Below are positions 1 through 8,457 of a DNA stretch of 15,274 bases, piece by piece. Numbering within the stretch: position 1 is the first letter of the stretch; every line of letters starts with the position of its first letter. Below the pieces are notes generated by a model that searched no databases, was not told the DNA's origin, and saw nothing but the letters and a program-made list of their open reading frames with translations. The stretch comes from Nitrococcus sp. (GTDB lineage Bacteria > Pseudomonadota > Gammaproteobacteria > Nitrococcales > Nitrococcaceae). The position numbers and the translations under genes are program-made. The stretch covers positions 1-15,274 of the forward strand of contig JAKDMK010000014.1 in assembly GCA_030452365.1 (NCBI GenBank). Reading direction: 5' to 3'.

Positions 1-1060
1 CGTTCTGTTCCAGCCATTGTGACAAGCCCACGGTCAGCCGTTCATCACCGAGTAAAATGGGGATAATCTGCGAGGTCGAGCTGTGGGTGTCGAATCCCAT
101 CGCACGTAGCCTTGCCCTCACGTGGTCGCAGAGACCATGCAAATAGCCGCGTTCCTGGTCCATCGCCGGGACAAGATCGAGACCGGCTTCGATCGATCCG
201 ATAACCGATGGCGGCAGCGCGGTCGTATAAATGAACCCTGGGCAGAAGTTGACCAGATAGTCCTTGATTCTCTTGGCACAGAGCACGAATGCACCGAAGC
301 TGCCATAGGCCTTGCCGAAGGTTCCGATTACCAGATCGATGCCGGCATTTCTCGCCGTCAATCCTAGGCCCTGCTCGCCCCACACCCCGACCGCATGGGC
401 ATCGTCGACGATCAGCAATGCCTGGTACTCATCCGCCAGCGCAACGAGCGCATCCACATCGCTGCGATCGCCATCCATGCTGAAGATGGACTCCGTTACG
501 ATCAATATTCGCTCGTAGCGCCCACCCGCGTCCCCAAGCTGGCGATCGAGATCCGCCAGATCCCGGTGCCGGTAGCGCCGGAAGGTGGCGCGGCTGAGCA
601 ATGCTCCCTGTAACAAGCTATTGTGGCTGAGCTTGTCGGCGAGCACGAGCGCGCCGCGCCCGGCCAGAGCGCCGATCAAAGTGCTGTTGGCCTGGAAACC
701 TGAATTAAAGACAAGCGCGGCTTCACGTTCATACAGGTGTGCCAGCTTGGTCTCCAGCCGAGAGTGAATATCGAACGTCCCGCACACGAGCCTGGAGCCT
801 GTCGCACCAGCGCCGTGGCTGCCCGCATAGCGTACAGCGCTCTCCTGCAGCGCGGGATGGCGGGATAGGCCAAGGTAATCGTTGGAACAGAACGTCAGCA
901 GGCGCGTACCGTTCTTGTAGACGATCACGGGATCGATCGGATCGGGAACCAGCGGTTGCAGGCAACGTAGCTGATCGTTATCTTTGCGTCCCGCCAGGGC
1001 CTGATCGATAAAGGCGTACTTATCCATCTTGGCATTGTTTGCTGCTGTTTGCAGAAGCAT
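1..1060 (-). CDS. bioF: 8-amino-7-oxononanoate synthase-like PLP enzyme (BioF family), 3' end cut by window edge
   Basis: A fold-type I, alpha-oxoamine synthase family enzyme. BioF condenses pimeloyl-ACP/CoA with L-alanine in the cytoplasm to start the biotin ring. Visible landmarks are SNDYLGLSRHP near the N-terminus, DKLSHNSLLQGA (the His that stacks on PLP), VDDAHAVGVWGEQG (PLP-binding Asp and His), and TFGKAYGSFGAF with the Schiff-base lysine at residue 239 counted from the ATG at 1027, close to its position in E. coli BioF. About 40-55 C-terminal residues lie beyond base 1. Two in-frame ATGs are possible. The one at 1060 has a weak GAG Shine-Dalgarno; the one at 1027 has none but gives a more family-typical N-terminus. 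The gene follows pabC after 147-180 nt. Other family members (2-amino-3-ketobutyrate ligase, other oxoamine synthases) are less likely but not excluded, because no other biotin gene is in view. Confidence 0.83.
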   Translation of the reverse strand, partial: MLLQTAANNAKMDKYAFIDQALAGRKDNDQLRCLQPLVPDPIDPVIVYKNGTRLLTFCSNDYLGLSRHPALQESAVRYAGSHGAGATGSRLVCGTFDIHSRLETKLAHLYEREAALVFNSGFQANSTLIGALAGRGALVLADKLSHNSLLQGALLSRATFRRYRHRDLADLDRQLGDAGGRYERILIVTESIFSMDGDRSDVDALVALADEYQALLIVDDAHAVGVWGEQGLGLTARNAGIDLVIGTFGKAYGSFGAFVLCAKRIKDYLVNFCPGFIYTTALPPSVIGSIEAGLDLVPAMDQERGYLHGLCDHVRARLRAMGFDTHSSTSQIIPILLGDERLTVGLSQWLEQN

Positions 1061-1070
1061 TGTCAGCTCG

Positions 1071-1166
1071 GGGCGGTGCGCTCTGGCGGGACCGTCGGCG
1101 GCAAGGACGCCGCCGTCGAGCCTACATGGAGGTATTCATGGCGTGTCCCACCAGAGCGTCCGCCCC
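1071..1166. repeat. Nested inverted repeats in the pabC-bioF gap (possible bioF leader structure)
   Basis: Arms at 1071-1092 and 1145-1166 are imperfect inverted copies of each other; the core GTCCC(A/G)CCAGAGCG matches in 13 of 14 positions, and CCGCCC also pairs if one base is skipped. Inside lies a perfect 7-bp hairpin, CGGCGGC (1096-1102) with GCCGCCG (1109-1115) and a 6-nt loop. Read on the minus strand, the structure ends about 10 nt before the bioF ATG at 1060. No U-tract follows, so it does not look like a simple intrinsic terminator. It could be a leader fold that affects bioF translation, or a decayed repeat element. The pairing is visible directly; any function is inference. Confidence 0.5.
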
Positions 1167-1207
1167 GGGCGCCTCGGTACGGCACACTGACAATAGCCGT
1201 GCAAGGG

Positions 1208-2026
1208 TTAGTATTTAGCACGGGCTTCGACCGCGTCGGCCAATTGCCGCGTTAGCAGACCAAGGGGGTAGCGTTGTCTGTTCAACGCAACAACGGGCCA
1301 GATCCCGATCACCGAGTTGCAGACAAAGACCTCATCCGCCTGCGCAACGTCTTGCAGGGCAAGCGCGGTCACTCGCAAGGGTATCGTCTGCTGCGACGCC
1401 ACCTCCAGGATAATTTCGCGCATCACGCCGGCGACGCCGCTCTGCGTCAGGTCCGCTGTCCACAATCGCCCGGCCCGCACGATGAAGAGGTTGGTCATCG
1501 TCCCCTCGATTACGCGATCCTGCCAATCAAGCATCAAGCCTTCCTGAAATCGGCTGTCGTCGCGCCACTCCATCCGCGCCAGCACCTGCTCGAGGCGGTT
1601 CAGGTGTTTGATCCCGGCCAATGCGGGATTGACCGCCAGCCGAGTCCGACAGATCCGCAGTCGAATACCCTCATGCTCCCGCGCATAGGCATGCGCCGGC
1701 CAAGGGTGGCGCATGATGATGTGACGGCCAGGAGCTGTCGGATCGGGCCGATAGCCGCGCCCGCCTATGCCGCGAGTCACGATCAGCTTGATGATCGCCC
1801 GGGCCTGGCCAGCCGATAGCTTAGCGATCTCCCGGCGCAGCTCGACCGTTCTGGGGGGCGTAATCCGCAGCCGGCCGCAGCCGGCGCGCAGGCGGCGCAG
1901 GTGGTAGGTGAGCCAGGGAATCCGGCCATCGCGCACGGCCATGGTCTCGAACAGGCCGTCGCCGTACTGCAGCCCGCGGTCGCGCGGATCCAGTAGGTCC
2001 GACGCACCGTATCCATCGTCATTCAT
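1208..2026 (-). CDS. pabC: Aminodeoxychorismate lyase PabC
   Basis: A fold-type IV PLP enzyme that converts 4-amino-4-deoxychorismate to 4-aminobenzoate and pyruvate in the folate pathway. Visible signatures are DRGLQYGDGLFETM near the N-terminus, GIKHLNRLEQV with the PLP lysine at residue 140, EGTMTNLF, and GVAGVMRE (phosphate-binding loop). At 272 aa it is about the size of E. coli PabC (269 aa). I chose the ATG at 2026: it overlaps the pabB stop by 8 nt (ATGAATGA), a typical arrangement for translational coupling, and it lacks its own Shine-Dalgarno. A TTG at 2041 is an alternative. D-amino acid and branched-chain aminotransferases share this fold, but the direct pabB neighbour makes PabC much more likely. 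Confidence 0.93.
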   Translation of the reverse strand: MNDDGYGASDLLDPRDRGLQYGDGLFETMAVRDGRIPWLTYHLRRLRAGCGRLRITPPRTVELRREIAKLSAGQARAIIKLIVTRGIGGRGYRPDPTAPGRHIIMRHPWPAHAYAREHEGIRLRICRTRLAVNPALAGIKHLNRLEQVLARMEWRDDSRFQEGLMLDWQDRVIEGTMTNLFIVRAGRLWTADLTQSGVAGVMREIILEVASQQTIPLRVTALALQDVAQADEVFVCNSVIGIWPVVALNRQRYPLGLLTRQLADAVEARAKY

Positions 2027-3431
2027 CGGCGCGCGGATCAATAGCCGCCTCCAGCGCGAGGATAAGACCGCGGGCCTTCGCCCGGGTTTCCGCTAATTCC
2101 CGGCTCGGCACCGAATCCACGACAATTCCGCCGCCGGCACGAAAGCTCAGCGCATCGCCAAAGCGTTCCATGGTGCGGATCAAAATGTTGAGATCCAGAC
2201 CGCCCTCGCGGTTGAGATAGCCCATCGAGCCTGTATAAGCGCCGCGCGGCGATCGTTCCAGCTCAGCAAGGATTTCCATGCAGCGTACCTTCGGACAGCC
2301 CGTGATGGTCCCGCCGGGGAAAACAGCACGGATGACCTCGCCGGGTGATACGCCGGGCGCCAGGCGCCCCTGCACGTTCGAGACGATATGATGCACGTGC
2401 GCGTAGGACTCCAAGGTCATCAGCTCATTGACCACGATCGAGCCGGGCCGGCAGACGCGGCCCAAGTCGTTGCGTTCAAGATCAATCAGCATGATGTGCT
2501 CGGCGCGCTCCTTGGGATGCGCGAGCAGCGCCCGCGTGTTGTTCCGGTCCCGCGCGGGATTCGATTGCCGCGGCCAGGTGCCGGCGATCGGGCGCGTCTC
2601 CACCATTGTATTGTGCACCCGCACCAACCGTTCCGGGGACGAGCTAATCACCGCTCGGTTCCCCCAGGTAGCCAGGCCCGCAAACGGCCCAGGATTGGCG
2701 CGCCGTAGCCGCCGGTACAGCTCGCTCGATAGTGTCCCTGGTTGTAATCGCCCGCACCAGCGTCGGGAAAGATTTACCTGAAATACATCCCCGGCGCGAA
2801 TGTAGCGCTTGATGCGGCGCACGGCGTCAAGGTAACGCGGCTCTGGCTCTTCGGCCAAGGCGCCAGCCAGTACACCGGAGCGGCGCGCGAGCGGACGACG
2901 CCCGACCAGCATCCGGATATCGGCCTCGATGCGCCTCACCAGATCGGCACGCTCGGGCTCGGCGACAAGCCATGTCCGCTGTTGTTCATGGTCGCGGATA
3001 ACGGCAGCCGGGATGCGCGTCGCCACCGCGATCGGCAACAGCGAGCCTGTCGGCAGCCGCAACACTGGCTCGATCTCCGCGGCCAACTCGTAGCCGAGAA
3101 ACAGAAACCACCCCCCGGTAAACGGCAGTGGTGCGGTATCCTGCGACGCAACCGGCAAAGCCACCCGCCGCCACCAGGCATCCAGGTTGGTCAGGAATCC
3201 GGCCTCGGGGGCGGTAACGCGACCCGACAGGCAGCCGTTCGCGCCAAGCTCGAGGGATTCCCCCGGAAACGCGAGCAGAATATCGTAACGCCCGTGGGCG
3301 GTACCAAAGGCGGCGCTCTCGAGCAAATGCGGGTAGCGTGCGGGGCGAAGGGCATGCAGATCGAGCAGATCCACCGCCTCGTCGCAGACTCGCGCCGCCG
3401 CTGCGACGGGTGCAGCATCCTTTATCGCCAC
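2019..3431 (-). CDS. pabB: Aminodeoxychorismate synthase component I (PabB), TrpE-like PIAGT variant
   Basis: A chorismate-utilising enzyme of the TrpE/PabB family. PabB aminates chorismate to 4-amino-4-deoxychorismate using ammonia from a PabA glutaminase, which is not in this window. An N-terminal regulatory-type domain (about residues 20-150, with an LLES segment) precedes the chorismate-binding domain (about 205-460). Visible motifs are RPIAGTWPR, LIDLERNDLGRV, VFPGGTITGCPK, YTGSMGYL and RAGGGIVVDS. Residue 283 in the PI-x-GT motif is Ala, as in anthranilate synthase TrpE; E. coli-type PabB has Lys here. The overlap with pabC argues for a folate role, but anthranilate synthase is the alternative. 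Start: GTG at 3431, with AAGGG 7 nt upstream; TTG at 3434 is also possible. The gene sits 60 nt after the secretin-like gene, so it may share that transcript. Confidence 0.88.
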   Translation of the reverse strand: MAIKDAAPVAAAARVCDEAVDLLDLHALRPARYPHLLESAAFGTAHGRYDILLAFPGESLELGANGCLSGRVTAPEAGFLTNLDAWWRRVALPVASQDTAPLPFTGGWFLFLGYELAAEIEPVLRLPTGSLLPIAVATRIPAAVIRDHEQQRTWLVAEPERADLVRRIEADIRMLVGRRPLARRSGVLAGALAEEPEPRYLDAVRRIKRYIRAGDVFQVNLSRRWCGRLQPGTLSSELYRRLRRANPGPFAGLATWGNRAVISSSPERLVRVHNTMVETRPIAGTWPRQSNPARDRNNTRALLAHPKERAEHIMLIDLERNDLGRVCRPGSIVVNELMTLESYAHVHHIVSNVQGRLAPGVSPGEVIRAVFPGGTITGCPKVRCMEILAELERSPRGAYTGSMGYLNREGGLDLNILIRTMERFGDALSFRAGGGIVVDSVPSRELAETRAKARGLILALEAAIDPRADE

Positions 3432-3491
3432 CAAACAACCCTTACCAAAGCACGCAATGGAGAGGAATCCCTGGGCTGGGACTGGGCAGCC

Positions 3492-4280
3492 TTACTGCAC
3501 AAGCTCGACTCTGATCTCAATCTGTTGCAAATTCGATGCGACGCTTCGGGTGCTGAAAACGATACCTGAGCCTTCTTGCGCCGCGCCTTCCCGAACCGTA
3601 GCAATCGGTATCCATTCCCCCGGCTTGCCGGAGACCGTGCTGACGAGGCGACGATGCTGAACCGCACCGTCAGTATTGCCGCTGCTGTCCGCCACGCTGA
3701 TGTCGATGATGGCGCGACCGTCGATGAGCCGCGCGGTGGCGTAGAAGCCTTGCGGCCGATGCTGATAGCGTTTGCGCTCGGTATAGGCCGCGCCGATCGT
3801 GCCCAATATCACGCTGCGATCCGTTATCGGTACGCTCTCTCCGGTATCGATGAAGGCGGGCTGGCCCGCCAGGACCGTTACCGTCTGTAGCAAGCGACTG
3901 TCTTGCGCCGATCGGCTGCTGTACACCTCGACGCCCTTCCGGTTTGCACCGATACCTCCACGCCCAGCCGCGGCGCCGCTCATACGGCGTACGCTGATGC
4001 GCAGCGACTGCATAGCGGTATCCAGCGCCCGCGCGAGCTTGCGTATCCGTTCGATGGCCTCAGGGCTGCCGCGCACGATCAGCCGTGAGCCGGCCGCTCT
4101 GACAACGACATCCTCACCTGCCACCGCGGAGAGCGTGGGTACCAGCTCTTCGGCGAGCCGGTGCCGCAGCTCGATGACCTCGATCTGCGCCGCTGCTGCA
4201 AGGTCCGCAAGCAACACCAGCAACAAACCGGCGACCAGAGCAGCCAGCCGCCACGACTTGGTCAAACCACAATCATGCAT
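3492..4280 (-). CDS. Exported secretin-like protein with a NolW/STN-type N-terminal domain
   Basis: This 262-aa protein begins with a basic start, a hydrophobic stretch (about residues 11-30) and an AAA-AQ cleavage site, so it is probably exported to the periplasm. Residues about 32-90 (IEVIELRHRLAEELVPTL to about IERIRKLARALD) look like the small mixed alpha/beta domain found in secretins and NolW proteins, which usually bind partners or oligomerise. A Gly-rich linker follows, then a beta-rich part (LLQTVTVLAGQPAFIDTG, VPITDR) that recalls the start of a secretin barrel. The protein is far too short to form a full outer-membrane secretin channel. The ATG at 4280 has GGA 5 nt upstream. It lies 60 nt before pabB and may be cotranscribed, though no functional link is obvious. 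The specific role is unknown. Confidence 0.7.
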   Translation of the reverse strand: MHDCGLTKSWRLAALVAGLLLVLLADLAAAAQIEVIELRHRLAEELVPTLSAVAGEDVVVRAAGSRLIVRGSPEAIERIRKLARALDTAMQSLRISVRRMSGAAAGRGGIGANRKGVEVYSSRSAQDSRLLQTVTVLAGQPAFIDTGESVPITDRSVILGTIGAAYTERKRYQHRPQGFYATARLIDGRAIIDISVADSSGNTDGAVQHRRLVSTVSGKPGEWIPIATVREGAAQEGSGIVFSTRSVASNLQQIEIRVELVQ

Positions 4281-4369
4281 AGGATCCGTCGCTTACGGGT
4301 AATTCGGTTATGCTTTCTACCTCTGCAGCACCGATTCGTTTTGAAGGTTGAGTATAGAGCATAGGAAAC

Positions 4370-4413
4370 AAAAACCCCGCCCCGGCGCGCATGGGGCCGC
4401 CCTCAGCGCGGCC
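4370..4413 (-). terminator. Candidate intrinsic terminator after the M16 peptidase gene
   Basis: On the minus strand just past the M16 stop codon there is a GC-rich segment that can pair GCCCC/GGGGC (plus-strand 4379-4383 with 4393-4397) or CCCC/GGGG (4375-4378 with 4393-4396). A run of five T residues follows (plus-strand A run, 4370-4374). A competing 6-bp hairpin, GGCCGC/GCGGCC (4395-4400 with 4408-4413), overlaps the stop codon. The stem is short, so the call is moderate. It would separate the peptidase from the secretin-like/pabB/pabC genes. Confidence 0.45.
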
Positions 4414-7115
4414 TATTGCGGCGGTCCCTGCTTGACGCGAGCCAATCCCTGCGGCCGCACCCACTGCCGGAAGGCTTCCATGACCTTGCGTCCATCCATC
4501 TTCAGGTAGGCTTGGGCGGCGTGCAGCGGCTCGTCCAGCGGCAAGTCGTGAGTTGCGCGGTCGAGCAGGCCCTCGGCGATGCCCTGCTGGCTCGATTGGG
4601 CCAGCGGAATCGCGCGTACCAGTTGAGCTTTGGCCCGGAATAGCTCCTCGCCGTCCACCGGCTCGTGCTGCATTTGCGCCAGGGTCTGGCGCACGATCGC
4701 GCTCGCAACGTCGACGTTCTCCGGGTCGCTGGCGAAGGCGATGGAGAAATCCGCGCGGGTCTTGGTGGCGTCGACATCGGAGTGCACGTAGTACACCAGC
4801 CCGCGTTCGCTGCGCAGGGCGCGATACAGGCGGCTGGCGTAGAAGCCACCGCTGAGCACCTGATTGCCCAGTTGCAGGGCGTAGTAGTCCGGATGTTTAC
4901 GGGTCACGCCCAGAGTCTGCGCCAGCACCACCCTATCCTGCACCCGGGTCGGGTCGGTCACGGTGATACGGGTGGTACCGCTTGGCGGCACCGGTGGCAG
5001 GGTAGTATCCGGCTGCGGTCCCCGGGCCTGCCAATCCGCGAAGTAGTGGCGGATGGTGTCGGTCGCGCGTTGCGGCTCAATATTGCCAATCACAACGACG
5101 CTGGTGAGGTCAGGCCGGAATATCTTGCCGTAATAGGCTTCGACGTCCGCGAGCTCCAGGCTAGACACGGTTTCTGGTGTAGCCTGGCGCAGGGTAGGGT
5201 CGCCCTGCGGATATAGCGCCTTGATGAGCGCGCGGCGGAAACGGTAATCCGGGCTTTGGAGCCGGCCAGCAACCGATGCCGCCACCTGCGAGCGCACGGT
5301 TTTGAACGCCGTCGGCGGCAACGCCGGGTGCAATTCGTGCTGTGCCAGCAGCTCGACGCCGCGCTTGAAGTGCTCGGCCAGAACCACCAAGCTGAAGTCC
5401 TGGCCGGCGGATTCCTGCGCGCCGATTTCGTCCAGCTCACGCTGCAGGGCGAGCCGATCCAGCTTCTCAGTGCCATACGCAAAGAGCTGGTCCAGCACCT
5501 CATCCACCCCTTCCTCTCCCGCAGGCATAGTCAGCGCCGGCTCATTGCGGATATGACCGTAAACCGAGACCGTGTCGCTGGTGTAGGCCGGTTGCACGAT
5601 CACTTTGAGGCCGTTGTCCATGGTGGTGACCACCGGGTCGATCTCGACCTCGGGCATGGACAGCTGCTGCAGCTCGGCGGCGGCCCAGTCCGGCAGCTTG
5701 ACTTTGCCCAGGTTGGTGAGCTCGAAGTCGTGCTCGCCGCTGCCGCTTGCCCCACCCGCCACCGCCTCCCCGGAGCGAGTTGGCCGCAGGAGCCCGGTAA
5801 TGGCGGTGTCCAGATTCAGGTACTGCCGCGCCACGCGGTTGACGTCCGCCACGGTGACCCGCTGAATCGCGTCCACCACCGCGTCTGGTGAGTCCAGGCC
5901 CTGTACCGTGAGCGCATAAGCCCAGCTCATGGCCAAGCCGGAGATGGAGTTCTGTTCAGCCTCGGCGCGGGTAACCGCGCTGCGCTTAGCGGCTTCGACC
6001 AGCGATGGGGAAATACCTTTGCGGATCCGCTCCCGAATGACTTCACGCATCCTCTGCAGCAGCGCCTCACCGTTGTCGCCGCGCGGATACGCACCGATGG
6101 CGTAGCCCATGCCAACTTGCGGATAGGTGTTGAGCGAGAAGTTGGTGGCCAACGCTTTGCCGTGGGCGACCAGGGCATAGAGATCGCTGCGAGGGCTGTC
6201 GAGCGCATCAGCCAGCACGGCCGAGGCGGCATAGTCCGCATCCTTGTAGCCCGGCAGCCGCAAGGCGATCACCGCCAGGCCATACGGCGCGGCCGTCTCG
6301 GTGCTGAGCTGTTCAGGCTCCAGCGGTTGCAGTTTCACCTTGGGATGCTCCGGCAGCGGGCGCGAAGGAATGCCGCCGAACAACGAGCGCACGCGATCCA
6401 ACACCTGTTGCGGATCCACGTCGCCGACCACCACCAGGGTCGCGTTGTTAGGCACGTACCACTTGTCGTAGAACGCCTGTAATTCGCCCGCAGTGGTGTT
6501 CTTCAGGCCCTCGATCGTACCCAGCCCGTCGATGGCGTAGGGAGTGCCTTCGAACATCTGCCCCACCAGCCGGGTAAAGAACTTGTACTCGGGGTCGGAC
6601 AGGTTCGAGGCCACCTCCTGCAGGATCGCGCCACGCTCCTTTTGCCACAGCGCTGGGGCGTTCATGATGCCGCTCATGCGCAGTGACTGCATGTGCAGGA
6701 TCACGCCCAGGAACTGCGCCGGAGCGGTGAAGTAGTACTGTGTAACGGTCTGCCGGGTGACGGCGTTGAAGCTCGCGCCGCTAGCCGAGGATATGGCGGA
6801 TAGCTGTTCTGCGGTGAGGCCGGGACTGCCGCGGAACATCATGTGCTCAAGGGCGTGGGCGCGGCCCGGAAAGCCGGTTGGTGTCTCGTTGGCACCGACC
6901 CGATAGGTGACCACACTAGTGGCTACCGGCGCCAGGCGATTGGGGACGACGACCACACGCAGCCCGTTGTCCAATTGCGCGCGCACCACGTTGCCGGCGT
7001 CGGCCTCGTCGCTGCTCGGCGTGCTCGTGCAGCCGGCCAGAAACACTACGACGATGCTCGCCAGAGCGAGAAGGCAAAGGCTGGTGGTGGAGAAACGGGG
7101 GCTGGACAATTTCAC
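4413..7115 (-). CDS. M16 family zinc peptidase, two-domain lipoprotein
   Basis: A 900-aa insulinase/pitrilysin-type (M16) metalloprotease. The N-terminus is a lipoprotein signal with lipobox LAGC (lipidated Cys29); Thr at +2 favours outer-membrane sorting, so it probably acts in the periplasm. The first M16 domain carries the inverted zinc motif H87-A-L-E90-H91, and E167 in KERGAILQEVASN fits the third zinc ligand at the spacing usual for the family. The second M16 domain starts near residue 500 (DNGLKVIVQPAYTSDT) and lacks HxxEH, as expected for the non-catalytic half of two-domain members; LYRALRSERGLVYYVHS matches the conserved R/Y segment that binds substrate. The start is GTG at 7115 with AGGAAG six nt upstream. 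It lies 128 nt after the thiolase and could be separately transcribed. The substrate is unknown. Confidence 0.92.
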   Translation of the reverse strand: MKLSSPRFSTTSLCLLALASIVVVFLAGCTSTPSSDEADAGNVVRAQLDNGLRVVVVPNRLAPVATSVVTYRVGANETPTGFPGRAHALEHMMFRGSPGLTAEQLSAISSASGASFNAVTRQTVTQYYFTAPAQFLGVILHMQSLRMSGIMNAPALWQKERGAILQEVASNLSDPEYKFFTRLVGQMFEGTPYAIDGLGTIEGLKNTTAGELQAFYDKWYVPNNATLVVVGDVDPQQVLDRVRSLFGGIPSRPLPEHPKVKLQPLEPEQLSTETAAPYGLAVIALRLPGYKDADYAASAVLADALDSPRSDLYALVAHGKALATNFSLNTYPQVGMGYAIGAYPRGDNGEALLQRMREVIRERIRKGISPSLVEAAKRSAVTRAEAEQNSISGLAMSWAYALTVQGLDSPDAVVDAIQRVTVADVNRVARQYLNLDTAITGLLRPTRSGEAVAGGASGSGEHDFELTNLGKVKLPDWAAAELQQLSMPEVEIDPVVTTMDNGLKVIVQPAYTSDTVSVYGHIRNEPALTMPAGEEGVDEVLDQLFAYGTEKLDRLALQRELDEIGAQESAGQDFSLVVLAEHFKRGVELLAQHELHPALPPTAFKTVRSQVAASVAGRLQSPDYRFRRALIKALYPQGDPTLRQATPETVSSLELADVEAYYGKIFRPDLTSVVVIGNIEPQRATDTIRHYFADWQARGPQPDTTLPPVPPSGTTRITVTDPTRVQDRVVLAQTLGVTRKHPDYYALQLGNQVLSGGFYASRLYRALRSERGLVYYVHSDVDATKTRADFSIAFASDPENVDVASAIVRQTLAQMQHEPVDGEELFRAKAQLVRAIPLAQSSQQGIAEGLLDRATHDLPLDEPLHAAQAYLKMDGRKVMEAFRQWVRPQGLARVKQGPPQ

Positions 7116-7243
7116 GGCAACTTCCTATTGCTGATATTTGCAGTAGCTTTGTCGGCCGGCGGCACCTAGACCCTATCCCAATCCTACCTAGGCTCGGTAG
7201 TTTCCTGCGCGTCAGCGCAACGCCCATCGGCCGGTTGCAATGG

Positions 7244-8443
7244 CTATACGGCCTCGAATATGCCGGCCGCGCCCATACCGGTGCCAACGCACATGGTCAC
7301 CATCCCGTAGCGCAAACCGCGCCGGCGCAGGCCGTGCAGCAGAGTGGCGGTGCGGATGGCACCGGTGGCGCCGAGCGGATGGCCGAGCGCAATAGCCCCG
7401 CCGAGGGGGTTGACTCGCTCGGAGTCCAGCCCTAGTTCGCGCATCACCGCCAGGCTTTGGGCCGCGAACGCCTCGTTGAGCTCGATCCATTCGAGCTGGT
7501 CCTGGGTCAGACCCGCGCGCGCTAAGGCCTGAGGAATCGCGACCTTCGGGCCGATGCCCATGATCTGCGGCGGCACGCCGACCACACTATAGGCGACCCA
7601 GCGGGCGAGCGGCCGCACGCCAAGGCGCTTGACCATCTGCTCGCTCATGACCACGACCGCCCCGGCCCCATCGCTGGTTTGCGAGCTGTTGCCCGCCGTC
7701 ACCGAACCGCGCGCCGCGAATACCGGGCGCAGCTTAGCCAGAACCTCCTGGGTGGTGCCCGGCCTTGGTCCCTCATCCGTATCCACGATCCGCTCGTGTA
7801 CCGCAACCGTCTGGCCATCGGCGGAGGGTGTCCGCTGGCGCAGCGTATAGGGCAGAATCCCGGCGCCGAGCTCGCCGGTCTCGATAGCGTGCAAAGCGCG
7901 CTGATGGCTCCGCACAGCGAAAGCGTCCTGATCCTCGCGCGAGACCCGCCAGCGCTCGGCCACTGTCTCGGCCGTCAGGCCCATGCCGAAAGCGATGCCA
8001 ATGTTTTCCTCGTGCGCGAAGATGGCCGGATTGAACGAGGGCTTATTGCCCATCCAGGGAATGGCGCTCATGCTCTCGGCACCGCCGGCAATGATGCAAT
8101 CGGCCTCACCCAGCCGCACTCGATCCGCGGCCATGGCGATGGCCTGCAGCCCGGAGGCACAAAACCGGTTGACGGTGGCGCCCGGCACCGCATCCGGCAA
8201 GCCGGCGAGCAAGGCCCCCATTCGAGCCACGTTGAGCCCCTGCTCCGCCTCGGGCATGGCGCAGCCGATGAGCACGTCCTCGATCGCCGCCGGCTCCAAG
8301 CCGGGGACCGCGTCGATTACGCCGCGCAATACGTGGACAAGCAGGTCATCCGGCCGCGTGGACCGGAATACACCGCGTGGGGCCTTGCCCACCGGCGTGC
8401 GTACGGCCGCCACGATGAAGGCATCCTGAATTTGTCTCGCCAT
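7244..8443 (-). CDS. fadA: Acetyl-CoA C-acyltransferase (3-ketoacyl-CoA thiolase)
   Basis: The last step of beta-oxidation: 3-ketoacyl-CoA plus CoA gives acetyl-CoA and a shortened acyl-CoA. This 399-aa thiolase has every catalytic landmark: the nucleophile Cys95 in [18 protein letters not shown], His355 in [14 protein letters not shown] and Cys385 in [21 protein letters not shown] and [13 protein letters not shown] resemble the Bacillus FadA type more than E. coli FadA or FadI. The ATG at 8443 is chosen because a strong GAGGAGGAGG Shine-Dalgarno precedes it; a TTG at 8461 would put that signal inside the gene. Only 14 nt separate it from the HAD/crotonase gene, so it belongs to the same operon. 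The hydratase/dehydrogenase upstream supports a degradative rather than biosynthetic thiolase. Confidence 0.95.
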   Translation of the reverse strand: MARQIQDAFIVAAVRTPVGKAPRGVFRSTRPDDLLVHVLRGVIDAVPGLEPAAIEDVLIGCAMPEAEQGLNVARMGALLAGLPDAVPGATVNRFCASGLQAIAMAADRVRLGEADCIIAGGAESMSAIPWMGNKPSFNPAIFAHEENIGIAFGMGLTAETVAERWRVSREDQDAFAVRSHQRALHAIETGELGAGILPYTLRQRTPSADGQTVAVHERIVDTDEGPRPGTTQEVLAKLRPVFAARGSVTAGNSSQTSDGAGAVVVMSEQMVKRLGVRPLARWVAYSVVGVPPQIMGIGPKVAIPQALARAGLTQDQLEWIELNEAFAAQSLAVMRELGLDSERVNPLGGAIALGHPLGATGAIRTATLLHGLRRRGLRYGMVTMCVGTGMGAAGIFEAV

Positions 8444-8457
8444 AGCCTCCTCCTCAA

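Noticed and set aside
2982..3569. A 195-codon plus-strand open frame
   Set aside because: Antisense to pabB and the end of the secretin-like gene, with no family resemblance.
4273..4464. A 63-codon minus-strand frame crossing the gap before the secretin-like gene and overlapping its start by 8 nt
   Set aside because: The overlap looks like coupling, but the first part is out of frame within the M16 gene, no Shine-Dalgarno is evident and the peptide is unremarkable. A short leader peptide is not fully excluded.
5490..5540. Absence of HxxEH in the second M16 domain considered as a damaging mutation
   Set aside because: Two-domain M16 peptidases normally keep the zinc site in only one half; this is the expected state.
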